The notes under the pieces: generated by a model
The model's database searches: none
Told to the model about the DNA's origin: nothing
What the model saw: the letters and a program-made list of their open reading frames with translations, nothing else
Assembly: GCF_014224155.1 (NCBI RefSeq)
Contig: NZ_JAASUI010000002.1
Coordinates: 248,001-312,000 of the forward strand
Length of the DNA: 64,000 bases
From: Listeria cossartiae subsp. cossartiae
Lineage (GTDB): Bacteria > Bacillota > Bacilli > Lactobacillales > Listeriaceae
Direction of reading: 5' to 3'
Program-made: the position numbers and the translations under genes
Shown: positions 1 to 9,640 of the stretch, in pieces
Position numbering within the stretch: the stretch's first letter is position 1
How the letters are laid out: each line of letters starts with the position of its first letter

Positions 1-623
1 TATTTAAAAATAAAGCTTATACAGGCGCAACACTTTCAAACTTCTTGTTAAATGCAGCAGCTGGAACACTTGTTGTTGCAAACACTTATGTACAAATTGG
101 TCGTGGTTTTACGGCATTCCAATCAGGTTTACTTTCTATCGGTTATCTAGTTTGTGTACTTGGAATGATTCGTATCGGTGAAAAAATCTTGCAACGTGTT
201 GGTGCGCGTAAACCAATGATTCTAGGTTCTGGAATTACAGCTGTTGGTATTGCATTAATGGCGCTAACGTTTGTACCGGGAACACTTTATACGGTACTTG
301 TTTTTATCGGCTTTGCTTTATTCGGTATCGGACTGGGCATGTATGCAACACCTTCAACAGATACAGCGATTTCCAATGCACCGGAAGATAAAGTCGGAGT
401 AGCTTCTGGTATTTACAAAATGGCAAGTTCGCTAGGTGGCTCATTCGGTGTGGCGATTTCCGCTACAATTTACGGAGTTATCGCACTTTCCGGAAATATT
501 GATTTAGCTGCAATGGTTGGACTTTTAACAAATGTTGGTTTTTGTGTAGTGTCACTTATTGCTGTTGCGGTAACAACACCATCAGCGAAAAAAGCACTCG
601 AATTAAAAGCTGCAAAAGAATAG
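1..623 (+). CDS. MFS drug-efflux transporter, C-terminal part (5' partial)
   Basis: The gene enters from the left edge in an open frame starting at base 3, so no start codon is visible. About 207 residues remain. They contain several hydrophobic helices separated by short loops, including a glycine-rich segment (GIGLGMYATPSTDTA) and the motif VASGIYKMASSLGGSFGVA. Both are typical of the second half of 14-TM EmrB/QacA-type proton antiporters. The protein would sit in the cell membrane and export toxic or cationic compounds; the substrate cannot be read. The M20 amidohydrolase starts 15 bases downstream on the same strand, suggesting co-transcription. From memory it corresponds to lmo2818 of EGD-e. 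Confidence 0.85.
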   Translation, partial: FKNKAYTGATLSNFLLNAAAGTLVVANTYVQIGRGFTAFQSGLLSIGYLVCVLGMIRIGEKILQRVGARKPMILGSGITAVGIALMALTFVPGTLYTVLVFIGFALFGIGLGMYATPSTDTAISNAPEDKVGVASGIYKMASSLGGSFGVAISATIYGVIALSGNIDLAAMVGLLTNVGFCVVSLIAVAVTTPSAKKALELKAAKE

Positions 624-638
624 GAGGCTGTATTTATC

Positions 639-1829
639 ATGCGTACCAAGTTAATGAACATGCTTGAGGAACGAAAAGATGAAATCACTCAGATTAGACG
701 TCATTTGCACGAACATCCTGAATTATCGTTTCATGAAGCAGAAACAGCAAAATTCATTCAAGATTTTTACAAAGGAAAAGATGTCGAAATGGCAACGGAA
801 GTAGGTAATGGGCACGCGGTTGTTGTAACGATCGAAGGCGGCAAACCCGGAAAAACCATTGCTTTGCGCGCCGATTTTGATGCCCTTCCGATTGAAGAAC
901 AAACGGATTTACCATTTAAGTCCAAAAATCCTGGCGTAATGCACGCTTGTGGTCATGATGGACATACGGCTTATTTACTTGTACTAGCAGATTGTTTAAT
1001 CCAGTTGAAAGAAAATATTCCTGGAACGATCAAAATTGTCCATCAACATGCCGAAGAAACACCACCCGGCGGAGCGAAAAGCGTTGTCGAGTCTGGTATT
1101 TTGGATGATGTGGACCAAATTTTTGGGATTCATGTATTTCCATTCGGTGAAAGTGGTCAAGTATTATATCATAGTGGCTACGCGATGGCTGGCCGCACCT
1201 ATTTTAAATTAAAAATTCAAGGTGTTGGTGGGCATGGTTCATCTCCGCATATGGCGAATGACGCGATTGTTGCGGGTGCTTATTTTGTGACAGCCATTCA
1301 AACGGTTGTGAGCAGACGCTTGAACCCATTTGATACTGGTGTTATAACAATTGGTTCTTTTGACGGAAAAGGTAGTTTCAATGTAATTAAGGATGCCGTG
1401 GAGTTAGAAGGCGACGTTCGTTACATGAATACCGAAAATCGCGACAAAATGGATGCGGAAATCCACCGAATTGTGGCTGGTATTGAGGCGATGTTTGGCG
1501 TGAGCGTGGAATTAACGTATACGAATGATTATCCGCCACTTTATAATGACCCAGCTGTAACGGAACAAGTTATTGGTAGTTTGCAAAAAGGTCTTGGGGA
1601 GTACTTAACAGAAATCTCTGAATATGATATGCTTTCAGGGTCAGAAGATTTTGCATATTATCTACAAAAAATCCCGGGCGTCTTCTTCTACATTGGTGCA
1701 AAGCCAAAAAATGTCTCACATGCATATTTTAATCATCATCCGAAATTCGACATTGATGAAGATGCGTTGTTAGTTGCAGCTAAATCAGTTGCAGACGTTG
1801 TGTTAGATTATTATAAATTAAATGGATAA
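639..1829 (+). CDS. M20-family metallo-amidohydrolase (hippurate/N-acyl amino acid hydrolase type)
   Basis: A 396-residue cytosolic enzyme expected to hydrolyse an N-acyl or amide bond using two metal ions. The metal-binding motif MHACGHDGHTA lies near residue 105 and QHAEE near residue 137, followed by GIHVFP and the dimerisation (lid) domain. Near the C-terminus, SGSEDFAYY carries the last metal-site acid of the family. Length is normal for the HipO/AbgB/YxeP group. The start is set by AGGAGG about nine bases upstream. It follows the efflux gene with a 15-base gap. The natural substrate is unknown; a detoxification or amino-acid salvage role is only inference. Confidence 0.88.
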   Translation: MRTKLMNMLEERKDEITQIRRHLHEHPELSFHEAETAKFIQDFYKGKDVEMATEVGNGHAVVVTIEGGKPGKTIALRADFDALPIEEQTDLPFKSKNPGVMHACGHDGHTAYLLVLADCLIQLKENIPGTIKIVHQHAEETPPGGAKSVVESGILDDVDQIFGIHVFPFGESGQVLYHSGYAMAGRTYFKLKIQGVGGHGSSPHMANDAIVAGAYFVTAIQTVVSRRLNPFDTGVITIGSFDGKGSFNVIKDAVELEGDVRYMNTENRDKMDAEIHRIVAGIEAMFGVSVELTYTNDYPPLYNDPAVTEQVIGSLQKGLGEYLTEISEYDMLSGSEDFAYYLQKIPGVFFYIGAKPKNVSHAYFNHHPKFDIDEDALLVAAKSVADVVLDYYKLNG

Positions 1830-1837
1830 TAGCTTTG

Positions 1838-1880
1838 AAAAGAGCATAGTCAGACTTTAAGAATCTGGTTATGCTCTTTT
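1838..1880 (+). terminator. Rho-independent terminator after the M20 gene
   Basis: An inverted repeat, AAAAGAGCATA...TATGCTCTTTT, with an internal CAGA/TCTG stem and a closing T-run. It ends the efflux-amidohydrolase unit. Confidence 0.85.
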
Positions 1881-1914
1881 GTTAGTGGCGGGATTTAAAG
1901 AGGAGTGAATTCAA

Positions 1915-3120
1915 ATGAATCAGGTAAAAGGAGAAAGGCATTCGCTAATGGTATTACTCGTTCTATTTATAGGTTATACCAGTGTATACGTGGACAAATA
2001 TACTATCGGAATTTCGCTTGTAACTGTTTCTCAGGATTTAGGATTTGATCCAAGTCAAAAGGGTTTGATTTTAAGTGCTTTCTTTTTAGGATATACACTT
2101 TTTCAAATTCCAATGGGGTATTTAAATAATCGGATTGGCGCACGTCCTGTCCTTGCGATATCCATTATTATCGTCGGACTGTTCCTTATTATTTTTGGTT
2201 TTGGCTATTCCTTGCTGTTTTTGGTTGTTATTCGTTTCTTGTCCGGGGCGTTCGGACATGCGGGTTATCCGCCATCTGTCAGCAACTATATTTCTCTGCA
2301 TATCCCATTAAATAAGCGTGGTTTTGCGCAATCGGCAATGCTCGCTTCCTCTGGTTTTGCGGCCTTTATTGGTCCACTTTTAATCGCACAACTATTACTA
2401 TCAGTAGGTTGGCGTAATACATATTATTGGATTGGTATTGCAGTAATTTTGATTGGATTTTTGATTTTACTAGTGGTACCCAAAGCGCCAAAAATAGATT
2501 TAAACGCGCAAAAAGAAAAAATCAAAGTACCTTTCTCGGAACTTTTAAAAGACAAACAGTTGTGGATTCTGTTGTTATCGGCGCTATTTATCAATGCGGC
2601 TAACTACGGTTTAACAAGTTGGCTTGCTTCTTATTTGAGTGAGGTGCGAGGGATTTCTATTAGCCAAGTGAGTTATATTAGTTCTTTAGCAGGACTTTGT
2701 ATTTTAATCGCGGGTGTTGTTGGTGGCTATTTTATTAGTCGCTTCTTCAAAGGAAAAGAGCCAATGGTTATTTTCACGTTTTGCGTACTTGGGGCGTTTA
2801 CGGTGTACGGCGTGTATTTATTTGATCAGTTGACGCTTTCAATTATTTGCTTATGTTTATGCAATGTTTTCCTCATTATGGCCTTTACAACGCTGATGGG
2901 GCTGCCACACAAGTTGTTTAAACAGAGCCACATTGCGACAAAATATGCGGCTATTAATTCAGGCGGGGTTCTAGGCGGCTTTTTCGCACCGATGATTATT
3001 GGGGATTTGGTGAAAGCTACTAACTCCTACCAGTCTGCTTTTCTATTCTTGGCACTGACTTTATTAATGTCAGGAATTATTGTTCTAGCGATTAAAAAAC
3101 GTTCCGTAATCAGTGAATAA
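1915..3120 (+). CDS. MFS transporter, 12-TM, organic-anion/solute carrier type
   Basis: A 401-residue polytopic membrane protein. The N-terminal half shows the MFS loop signature in modified form, GYLNNRIGARPVL near residues 72-85. The central loop (about 190-215) is charged, and the second half has six further hydrophobic segments. The opening (YTSVYVDKYTIGISL, then DPSQKGLILSAFFLGYTLFQIPMG) resembles the anion:cation symporter branch rather than multidrug pumps. SD GAGGAG lies ten bases before the ATG. It stands alone between two terminators. The substrate cannot be assigned. Confidence 0.85.
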   Translation: MNQVKGERHSLMVLLVLFIGYTSVYVDKYTIGISLVTVSQDLGFDPSQKGLILSAFFLGYTLFQIPMGYLNNRIGARPVLAISIIIVGLFLIIFGFGYSLLFLVVIRFLSGAFGHAGYPPSVSNYISLHIPLNKRGFAQSAMLASSGFAAFIGPLLIAQLLLSVGWRNTYYWIGIAVILIGFLILLVVPKAPKIDLNAQKEKIKVPFSELLKDKQLWILLLSALFINAANYGLTSWLASYLSEVRGISISQVSYISSLAGLCILIAGVVGGYFISRFFKGKEPMVIFTFCVLGAFTVYGVYLFDQLTLSIICLCLCNVFLIMAFTTLMGLPHKLFKQSHIATKYAAINSGGVLGGFFAPMIIGDLVKATNSYQSAFLFLALTLLMSGIIVLAIKKRSVISE

Positions 3121-3124
3121 AATA

Positions 3125-3164
3125 AAAGGAGGAAAACAAGATTGGCTTTGTTTTCCTCCTTTTT
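3125..3164. terminator. Bidirectional terminator between MFS gene and SDR gene
   Basis: Long inverted repeat AAAGGAGGAAAACAA...TTTGTTTTCCTCCTTT with A-run and T-run on either side, placed between convergent genes. It can serve both strands. Confidence 0.85.
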
Positions 3165-3166
3165 CA

Positions 3167-3898
3167 TTAAGCTAATCCGCCATTGGTAAAAATGACTTGC
3201 CCATTGACCCAGCGTGCAGGTCCGGCTAAAAAGGCTACTGTTTCAGCGATATCATCCGGTTGTCCTAGGCGTTCGAGTGGTGTTGCTTTTGCTAAATTTT
3301 CAATCGTTTGCTCATCTTTCCCAGTTAAGAATAACGGGGTGGCAGTTGGGCCGGGAGCGACTGCGTTGACGGTAATATCTTTGCCACGAAGTTCGCGCGC
3401 GAGGATCAAAGTGAGCGACTCAACCGCAGCCTTGCTAGCCACATAAGCCCCATACGCTGGAAAATTGGTTCTGGTTACCGAAGTGGAGAAATTGATAATT
3501 GCGCCACCTGTTCGTACTCTAAGGGCAGCCTGCTTGGAAACAACAAAAGTGCCACGGACATTAGTTCGCTGAATCAGGTCAAACTCGTCCATATCTAAAG
3601 TAGCAATCGGACTTAATTTCATAATGCCGGCTGTATTAACGACGACATCAACCCCGCCATAATGAGCTTCAATTAAGTCAAATGCGCTAATCATCTGTGC
3701 CTCGTCCGCAACGTCGCCACCAACGCTAATCGCTTCTCCGCCAGCGGTTACAATCGTTTCGACCAGCGCTTCTGCTTTTGCCTTATTTCCAGCATAATGA
3801 ACAGCAACCGCATAATCTTGCGCGACTAATTTTTCAACCACCGCTTTACCAATACCGCCAGAACCCCCTAAAATAAATGCAACACGTTTATTTGTCAT
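3167..3898 (-). CDS. Short-chain dehydrogenase/reductase (FabG-like)
   Basis: A 243-residue classical SDR, a cytosolic NAD(P)-dependent oxidoreductase. The nucleotide-binding motif GGSGGIGKAV is near residue 11, the NTAG-type motif is VNTAGIM near 88, and the catalytic elements NFSTS and YGAYVASKAA lie near 137 and 150. The end has the usual PEDIA-like and NGQ..NGG segments. It is read divergently from a TetR-family gene, and the two starts are separated by paired AGTTAC/GTAACT elements, so local repression by that regulator is likely. The substrate is unknown. FabG paralogues cannot be told from sugar or steroid reductases by motifs alone. Confidence 0.88.
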   Translation of the reverse strand: MTNKRVAFILGGSGGIGKAVVEKLVAQDYAVAVHYAGNKAKAEALVETIVTAGGEAISVGGDVADEAQMISAFDLIEAHYGGVDVVVNTAGIMKLSPIATLDMDEFDLIQRTNVRGTFVVSKQAALRVRTGGAIINFSTSVTRTNFPAYGAYVASKAAVESLTLILARELRGKDITVNAVAPGPTATPLFLTGKDEQTIENLAKATPLERLGQPDDIAETVAFLAGPARWVNGQVIFTNGGLA

Positions 3899-3926
3899 GC
3901 TCTATTCGCTCCTTTAATTGCAATTT

Positions 3927-4023
3927 AGTTACTTTTTTTATTTTAAGTAACTTTATAGTTGGAAGTATACTCCTTTTAGTTACTTTGTCAAGGATTTGTA
4001 ACTTTTTTAATTTCATGTATAAT
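3927..4023. promoter_or_regulatory. Divergent promoters and putative TetR operators
   Basis: An exact inverted repeat AGTTACTT-N10-AAGTAACT occupies 3927-3952, and a second pair (AGTTACTT at 3978, TTGTAACTT at 3996) lies nearby. The minus-strand promoter for the SDR is TTGACA (3991-3986), 16-base spacer, TATACT (3969-3964). The plus-strand promoter for the TetR gene is TTGTAA (3996-4001), 16 bases, TATAAT (4018-4023). Repeat halves overlap promoter elements of both genes, fitting autorepression plus repression of the SDR. Confidence 0.7.
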
Positions 4024-4058
4024 TAAAAGCAAAGACTGAGCGGAATCGAGGGTTTAAA

Positions 4059-4586
4059 ATGGCGCGTTTATCACAAGAAATTATTTTGGATATGGCAGAG
4101 AAAATTATTTATGAAAAAGGGATGGAGAAAACGACCCTTTACGATATTGCCGGGAATTTGAACGTCACACATGCGGCGCTTTATAAGCATTACCGAAACA
4201 AGGAAGACTTATTTCAAAAGCTGGCATTACGTTGGTTGGAGGAGACTTCACGGGAGATTTTCGCGTGGAATTCGGCGGCTGGACAATCACCGGACGATGC
4301 GCTTCACGATTGGCTCTGGCTCTTGGCTGGGACGAAGAAAAAACTGTATGCAACTGACCAGAAAATGTTTTTACTTTACACCGATTATATTGAACAAAAT
4401 GAAGCCTTAGTGAAGAATCATGTAGAGCATTTAGCGCAAAAAGCAGAGGAAGTTAGCGGGCGGAAGGAACAAGGCGCTGCGATTATAACGGCGTTCATTT
4501 ATTTTCACAATCCTTATTTTGCGAATCGTTGGGAGCAAGAGGGGCATGAGGAGTTATTTGAGCGTGTTTGGCAGTTGGTTAAGTGA
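4059..4586 (+). CDS. TetR/AcrR-family transcriptional regulator
   Basis: A 175-residue regulator. The N-terminal 50 residues form the TetR DNA-binding domain, with helix-turn-helix TLYDIAGNLNVTHAALYKHYRNKEDLF. The rest is a helical ligand-binding domain of unknown specificity, rich in Trp and Tyr, and a little short for the family (usually 185-210). It is divergent from the SDR gene across shared operator-like repeats. The likely job is ligand-responsive control of that enzyme and of itself. Confidence 0.88.
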   Translation: MARLSQEIILDMAEKIIYEKGMEKTTLYDIAGNLNVTHAALYKHYRNKEDLFQKLALRWLEETSREIFAWNSAAGQSPDDALHDWLWLLAGTKKKLYATDQKMFLLYTDYIEQNEALVKNHVEHLAQKAEEVSGRKEQGAAIITAFIYFHNPYFANRWEQEGHEELFERVWQLVK

Positions 4587-4587
4587 C

Positions 4588-4625
4588 AAAAAGGGATATT
4601 GCTTTGGAGCAAATCCCTTTTTTAT
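4588..4625. terminator. Bidirectional terminator
   Basis: AAAAAGGGAT...ATCCCTTTTTT hairpin between the convergent TetR and carboxypeptidase genes. Confidence 0.85.
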
Positions 4626-4630
4626 TATGA

Positions 4631-5440
4631 CTAAAACCCAACTGCCATCAACTTCTCTGTATCCTTAAACCGTTTCTCCGCAGTATCCGCACCCAAAACA
4701 ATTGAAATCACACGCTTTCCGTTGCGCTCAGCCGTTCCAATAAAACAATACCCAGCTTCATCGGTAAATCCTGTTTTTAGCCCGTCTAGCCCTTGTATGG
4801 CACCGATCAAATCGTTGGTTGATTCGAGTTTGGCTCCTTCTTCGGTTATGATGCTGGACTTGGAAGTTGTTTCAAGCACCTCAGAATGAGTGGAAATTAA
4901 TTTAGATGATAGCAAAAATAAATCTTTTGTAGTAGAAACAGCCATTTCCCCATCAACATCAAGCCCGCTGGCACTGACAAATCTAGTTTTATTAGACAAT
5001 CCGAGTTTTTTCGCCTCATTATTCATTTTTTGAGGGAAATTCGCTCCTTCCAAACGGTCACCTAACGTCTCGGCGGCATCATTTGCAGACATGACAAGCA
5101 TCGCGCTATATAAATCCCTGACCGACCACGTTCTTTTTTGCGTAATCGCGTAAAGTGAAACTGCAGAGGGATCATCGAGTCGAACGAGATCAAGTTGCTC
5201 GTCCCACGATAATTTTTTGTTATCCACAGCCTCAAGAACTAAAAAAGCAGTCATTAATTTTGTTAAACTTGCGATTGGCATGACTTTATCGGCATTTTTT
5301 TCATATAACATTTTGCCATTTTCGACTGAAAAGACCGCGGCAGCTTTGGCTGATAAATATACGTCTGGTTGCTTCGCGGAACACGATGAGAGTAGTAATA
5401 GACCTATTAGCAGCACCCAAGTAAGTTTATGTATTTTCAT
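4631..5440 (-). CDS. D-alanyl-D-alanine carboxypeptidase, lipoprotein (Lmo2812-like)
   Basis: A 269-residue low-molecular-weight penicillin-binding protein that trims the terminal D-Ala of peptidoglycan stem peptides. The serine-hydrolase motifs are all present: SLTK (near residue 58, nucleophile Ser), SAN (near 116) and KTG (near 222). The N-terminus is a signal peptide ending in LLSSC, so a lipid-anchored form outside the membrane is predicted. The start chosen is the ATG after a GAGGAG ribosome site at about 5447-5453; an in-frame upstream codon lacks such a site. It lacks the C-terminal PBP5 domain seen in the second carboxypeptidase at 56.2 kb. Confidence 0.88.
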   Translation of the reverse strand: MKIHKLTWVLLIGLLLLSSCSAKQPDVYLSAKAAAVFSVENGKMLYEKNADKVMPIASLTKLMTAFLVLEAVDNKKLSWDEQLDLVRLDDPSAVSLYAITQKRTWSVRDLYSAMLVMSANDAAETLGDRLEGANFPQKMNNEAKKLGLSNKTRFVSASGLDVDGEMAVSTTKDLFLLSSKLISTHSEVLETTSKSSIITEEGAKLESTNDLIGAIQGLDGLKTGFTDEAGYCFIGTAERNGKRVISIVLGADTAEKRFKDTEKLMAVGF

Positions 5441-5567
5441 TTTTTCTCCTCCTTTTGACTTTAGTATAGAGAAAAAGAATTGAGTTAAAGCCAAGGAAGT
5501 AGAAGGATATGTTAAAGCTTTGGTCGGAAAATTTAAGTTTTCTTAACTAGTAGAGATAAAACTATTG

Positions 5568-5653
5568 TTATTCACATGTGGATAAGTTAAAATGGTAGGG
5601 ATGAATTTTTATTAACGGTTTTTCTGTGGATATGTTAATAAGTCTATGGATAA
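5568..5653. promoter_or_regulatory. DnaA-box cluster upstream of mnmE
   Basis: The 357-base gap before mnmE holds at least four DnaA-box-like 9-mers: TTATTCACA at 5568-5576, TGTGGATAA (a perfect TTATCCACA on the minus strand) at 5577-5585 directly abutting it, TGTGGATAT at 5625-5633 and TATGGATAA at 5645-5653. A weaker TTATTCAAA lies at 5736-5744. B. subtilis is known to carry a DnaA-box cluster upstream of thdF (mnmE), so this is probably the conserved equivalent. The remainder of the gap is AT-rich with no other gene visible. Confidence 0.75.
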
Positions 5654-5797
5654 CCTTCAAAATACTAACAATTTAATTGCTTTGGTCAAAGCGGAGCGTA
5701 AGTTGTTGAAAATGCACAAAATCATGTGCCAAAATTTATTCAAAATAGGATAAAGCTTATTTGAGCTGGAATTCTAATGAGAAAGGATGAGTAAAGA

Positions 5798-7171
5798 GTG
5801 GAATTTGATACTATTGCTGCAATCTCAACACCGCCGGGAGAAGGGGCCATTGCTATTATTCGATTAAGCGGTCCAGAGGCGATTCAGATAGCGGATCGTA
5901 TTTTTTATGCCAAAAATAGTTTAAGTGATGCGGAAAGTCACACCATTCATTATGGTCATATAAAAGAAGACGGCGAAGTGATTGAGGAAGTGATGGCGAC
6001 AGTTATGCGCGCCCCGCGGACTTTCACACGGGAAGATGTCGTCGAAATAAATGCTCATGGCGGAATCGTTTCCGTGAATCGCGTATTGCAATTGTTACTT
6101 CGAAACGGCGCCAGTCTAGCTGAGCCGGGTGAGTTTACAAAGCGCGCATTTTTAAATGGAAGAATTGATTTATCGCAAGCGGAGGCTGTGATGGATTTAA
6201 TTCGCGCCAAGACAGACCGGGCGATGGGCGTTGCAATTAGACAAATGGACGGAAATCTTTCACGGTTGATTCGCAATTTGCGCCAAGAAATTTTGGATGC
6301 ACTTGCGCAAGTCGAAGTAAATATCGACTATCCTGAATACGACGATGTGGAAGAAATGACCCAGCGAATGTTACTGGAGAAAACCGAGTTAGTTCGTGCT
6401 TCCGTCGAGCAACTTTTACAAACAGTAAGCCAAGGGAAAATTCTCCGCGAAGGACTGGCAACAGCTATTATCGGTCGACCAAACGTGGGTAAATCGTCCT
6501 TGCTTAACCAATTGATTCAAGAAGAAAAAGCGATCGTCACGGATATTGCTGGGACAACGCGAGATATTATAGAAGAATACGTCAATGTTCGCGGTGTTCC
6601 GCTGCGTTTGATCGATACAGCTGGAATTCGCGAAACAGAAGACATCGTCGAAAAAATCGGCGTAGAACGTTCAAGAAAAGCGCTAGCGGATGCGGACTTT
6701 ATCCTGTTAGTATTAAACCAAAATGAAGAGCTAACTGCGGAAGATGAAGCGTTATTTGAAGCAGCTGCGGGTCATAATTATGTGGTTGTTTTAAATAAAA
6801 CCGATTTGGAAACAAAGCTTGATATAGAAAAAGTGCGTGAAATCGCCGGTGAAAATCCGATTGTCGCGACGTCTTTAGTGAACGATGAAGGTTTAGAGGC
6901 TTTAGAAGAAGCAATCAAAACGCTATTTTTTGCGGGTGATATTGATGCCGGCGATGCAACTTATGTGTCGAATGTCCGCCATATTGCGCTTCTTCATCAA
7001 GCACTGGAAGCGTTAAATGCTGTTACAACCGGAATTCAGCTCGGCATGCCGGTGGATATCGTCCAGATCGATATGACTCGCGCATGGGATTTACTAGGTG
7101 AAATTACTGGTGATTCTGTCCAAGATGAATTACTCGATCAGCTGTTTAACCAATTTTGCCTCGGAAAATGA
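5798..7171 (+). CDS. mnmE: tRNA modification GTPase MnmE (TrmE/ThdF)
   Basis: A 457-residue GTPase that with MnmG installs the (carboxymethyl)aminomethyl group on U34 of certain tRNAs. The N-terminal formyl-THF-binding domain begins [22 protein letters not shown]. The inserted G domain has G1 GRPNVGKSS near 225, DTAG near 273 and NKTD near 333. The last four residues are the catalytic CLGK. The start is GTG at 5798, preceded by GAAAGGATGAG. mnmG follows after 24 bases, the usual operon. The DnaA boxes upstream may link its transcription to replication initiation. Confidence 0.97.
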   Translation: MEFDTIAAISTPPGEGAIAIIRLSGPEAIQIADRIFYAKNSLSDAESHTIHYGHIKEDGEVIEEVMATVMRAPRTFTREDVVEINAHGGIVSVNRVLQLLLRNGASLAEPGEFTKRAFLNGRIDLSQAEAVMDLIRAKTDRAMGVAIRQMDGNLSRLIRNLRQEILDALAQVEVNIDYPEYDDVEEMTQRMLLEKTELVRASVEQLLQTVSQGKILREGLATAIIGRPNVGKSSLLNQLIQEEKAIVTDIAGTTRDIIEEYVNVRGVPLRLIDTAGIRETEDIVEKIGVERSRKALADADFILLVLNQNEELTAEDEALFEAAAGHNYVVVLNKTDLETKLDIEKVREIAGENPIVATSLVNDEGLEALEEAIKTLFFAGDIDAGDATYVSNVRHIALLHQALEALNAVTTGIQLGMPVDIVQIDMTRAWDLLGEITGDSVQDELLDQLFNQFCLGK

Positions 7172-7195
7172 TTTTTTAGGAGATGTTTTTATAAA

Positions 7196-9085
7196 ATGCA
7201 AACCTATGATGCAGGAACTTTTGACGTCATCGTTGTTGGTGCAGGCCATGCGGGTGTAGAAGCAGGTCTTGCCAGTGGTCGGATGGGCGCCAAAACACTG
7301 ATGTTAACAATAAATTTAGATATGGTCGCTTTTATGCCATGTAATCCTTCTGTTGGAGGTCCAGCAAAAGGCGTAGTTGTGCGCGAAATTGATGCTCTCG
7401 GCGGCGAAATGGGTCGCAATACAGACAAAACCTACATCCAAATGCGGATGCTAAATACAGGTAAAGGCCCGGCTGTTCGCGCATTGCGTGCTCAAGCAGA
7501 CAAATGGGATTACCAACACGAAATGAAACACACAATTGAAAAAGAAGAAAATATCACTTTGCGCCAAGGACTTGTTGACCGTTTAGTTATTGAAGATGGC
7601 GTGTGTAAAGGCGTTATCACAAACAGCGGCGCGGTTTACTACGCGAAAACAGTCGTTATTACGACAGGAACTTTCTCGCGCGGCGAAATTATTGTCGGCG
7701 AACTGCGCTACTCAAGTGGTCCGAATAACCAACAACCATCTGTGAAACTTTCGGAGCATCTAGAAGAACTAGGCTTTGAACTACGCCGTTTTAAAACAGG
7801 AACACCACCACGAGTAAAATCAAGTACAATTGATTACTCAAAAACAGAAGAACAACCAGGTGACAATCATCCGCGCGCGTTTAGTTTTGATACAGTGGAA
7901 ATGATGCTCGATCAACTACCTTGTTGGTTAACTTATACCAACGAAACAACGCATGAAATAATCCAAGCCAATTTGCACCGTTCACCGATGTTTACGGCGA
8001 CGAAAAAAGGTACTGGCGCAAGATATTGCCCATCCATTGAAGATAAAATCGTTCGTTTCAGCGACAAACCAAGACACCAAATCTTCCTTGAACCAGAAGG
8101 CAAAAATACCGAAGAAGTATATGTCCAAGGTCTTTCCACAAGTTTACCAGAAGAAGTACAACGCGAAATGTTAAGAAGCATTCCGGGACTTGAAAATGTC
8201 GAAATGATGCGCGTTGGCTATGCAATCGAATATGATGCAGTGATGCCTGACCAACTGTGGCCATCACTTGAAACCAAATTAGTCGAGGGACTTTTCACAG
8301 CCGGCCAAATTAATGGTACAAGTGGTTATGAAGAAGCAGCTGGCCAAGGCTTAATGGCAGGAATTAATGCCGCACGCAAAGTCTTTGAAAAAGAACCAGT
8401 TATCCTCGGTCGCGACCAAGCTTATATCGGCGTTTTGATTGACGATTTAGTAACAAAAGGAACAGAAGAGCCGTACCGCTTGCTTACTTCCCGTGCTGAG
8501 TATCGCCTGCTATTACGTCACGATAACGCGGATTTACGTTTAACTGATATCGGTCATGAAATCGGCTTGATTAGCGACGAACGTTATGAACGCTTTTTAG
8601 CAAAACAAAGTGCCATCGAAGCAGAAAAAGAAAGACTACAAAAAACACGCATCAAACCAACTGCCGAAGTGCAAGCAATGCTAAAAGAAATCGGTTCTGG
8701 AGAGCTAAAAGATGGAATTCTAGCAGCAGATTTACTCCGCCGTCCCGAAATAACATACGACAAAATCGCCCAAATTGTTTCACGTGAAACATTTGTGACC
8801 GACGAAATCGCCGAACAAGTAGAAATCCAAGTAAAATACGAAGGCTACATCCAAAAATCCAACCTTCAAGTAGAAAAAATGAAACGCATGGAAGACAAAA
8901 AAATCCCAGAAAACATCGACTATGATGCAATCAGCGGCCTCGCAACAGAAGCCCTAGAAAAATTAAAGAAAATCGAACCCCTTTCCATCGCTCAAGCCAG
9001 CCGTATCAGTGGGGTAAACCCAGCTGATATATCTATTTTACTAGTCTATATTGAGCAAGGGAAAATCGCGAAAATAAGTAAATAA
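7196..9085 (+). CDS. mnmG: tRNA uridine-5-carboxymethylaminomethyl modification enzyme MnmG (GidA)
   Basis: A 629-residue FAD enzyme, the partner of MnmE in wobble-uridine modification. The FAD-binding [10 protein letters not shown] lies near residues 16-25, and the family sequences [21 protein letters not shown] and [12 protein letters not shown] follow; the C-terminal helical domain binds MnmE. Full family length. The C-terminal third has a parS site (8776-8791) embedded in its coding sequence. It is separated from the accessory cassette downstream by a long terminator. Confidence 0.97.
   Translation: MQTYDAGTFDVIVVGAGHAGVEAGLASGRMGAKTLMLTINLDMVAFMPCNPSVGGPAKGVVVREIDALGGEMGRNTDKTYIQMRMLNTGKGPAVRALRAQADKWDYQHEMKHTIEKEENITLRQGLVDRLVIEDGVCKGVITNSGAVYYAKTVVITTGTFSRGEIIVGELRYSSGPNNQQPSVKLSEHLEELGFELRRFKTGTPPRVKSSTIDYSKTEEQPGDNHPRAFSFDTVEMMLDQLPCWLTYTNETTHEIIQANLHRSPMFTATKKGTGARYCPSIEDKIVRFSDKPRHQIFLEPEGKNTEEVYVQGLSTSLPEEVQREMLRSIPGLENVEMMRVGYAIEYDAVMPDQLWPSLETKLVEGLFTAGQINGTSGYEEAAGQGLMAGINAARKVFEKEPVILGRDQAYIGVLIDDLVTKGTEEPYRLLTSRAEYRLLLRHDNADLRLTDIGHEIGLISDERYERFLAKQSAIEAEKERLQKTRIKPTAEVQAMLKEIGSGELKDGILAADLLRRPEITYDKIAQIVSRETFVTDEIAEQVEIQVKYEGYIQKSNLQVEKMKRMEDKKIPENIDYDAISGLATEALEKLKKIEPLSIAQASRISGVNPADISILLVYIEQGKIAKISK
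8776..8791. other. parS site inside mnmG
   Basis: Perfect 16-bp palindrome TGTTTCACGTGAAACA, the ParB-binding consensus known from B. subtilis and relatives. Confidence 0.9.
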
Positions 9086-9105
9086 GAGCGCTGATTTTCA
9101 AAACC

Positions 9106-9178
9106 AAAACCACATGTTCACGAAAACTTCAAACTTATCGTCTAAGTTGAAAGTTTTCGTTGAATAATGTGGTTTTTT
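9106..9178 (+). terminator. Long terminator after mnmG
   Basis: Extended hairpin AAAACCACAT...ATGTGGTTTTTT with inner stem CGAAAACTT/AAGTTTTCG. It isolates the mnmEG operon from the lipase cassette. Confidence 0.85.
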
Positions 9179-9240
9179 CTTGTTTTTAATTAAGGTAGAA
9201 TGGGATTACATGGAAGAAGACATACTGCAGAGGTGAATGT

Positions 9241-9618
9241 TTGAAAAAGAGATGGATAATACTATTTGGAATTGCAATAATGATTATTTTTGGTTTAGGG
9301 GTAAAATTTTATATGGATGAAGAGAAATTAAATAAAGAAATGATGAATGTGATTTATAGTGATGAAGCGAAAAAGGTATTTGAAGTCAGATTGAAAGGCA
9401 CGGATGCAGATGCTTTTACAGAAAAAGGTGTAATTCAATCGTATGAAATAGATAAGAAAAGTATAAAGAAAAATCCAATGGGCGGAATCAATGTTACTTT
9501 AATTATAAATGGAAATCCAGAATTATATATAAAATATACTATGAACAATTTTAATGGAGAACTGAGCGGTGGAGCTTCAGTTACATCGGGAAATCTTGAT
9601 AAACTTCTTATGGACTAG
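9241..9618 (+). CDS. Small membrane-anchored protein, DUF1310-like, paralogue 1
   Basis: A 125-residue protein with N-terminal KKRW, one hydrophobic helix (about residues 5-22) and an outward soluble domain of about 100 residues containing the block KNPMGGI near residue 80. No lipobox. It starts at TTG after AGAGGTG; the nearby ATG is out of frame. Two close paralogues follow in tandem, then a lipase-type protein. I recall DUF1310 as the likely family. Membrane-anchored multi-copy genes just upstream of a secreted lipase toxin are what immunity proteins look like, so a role in neutralising the lipase is inferred, not shown. Confidence 0.75.
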   Translation: MKKRWIILFGIAIMIIFGLGVKFYMDEEKLNKEMMNVIYSDEAKKVFEVRLKGTDADAFTEKGVIQSYEIDKKSIKKNPMGGINVTLIINGNPELYIKYTMNNFNGELSGGASVTSGNLDKLLMD

Positions 9619-9640
9619 AAGAGAGCTAATGAATCACGCC

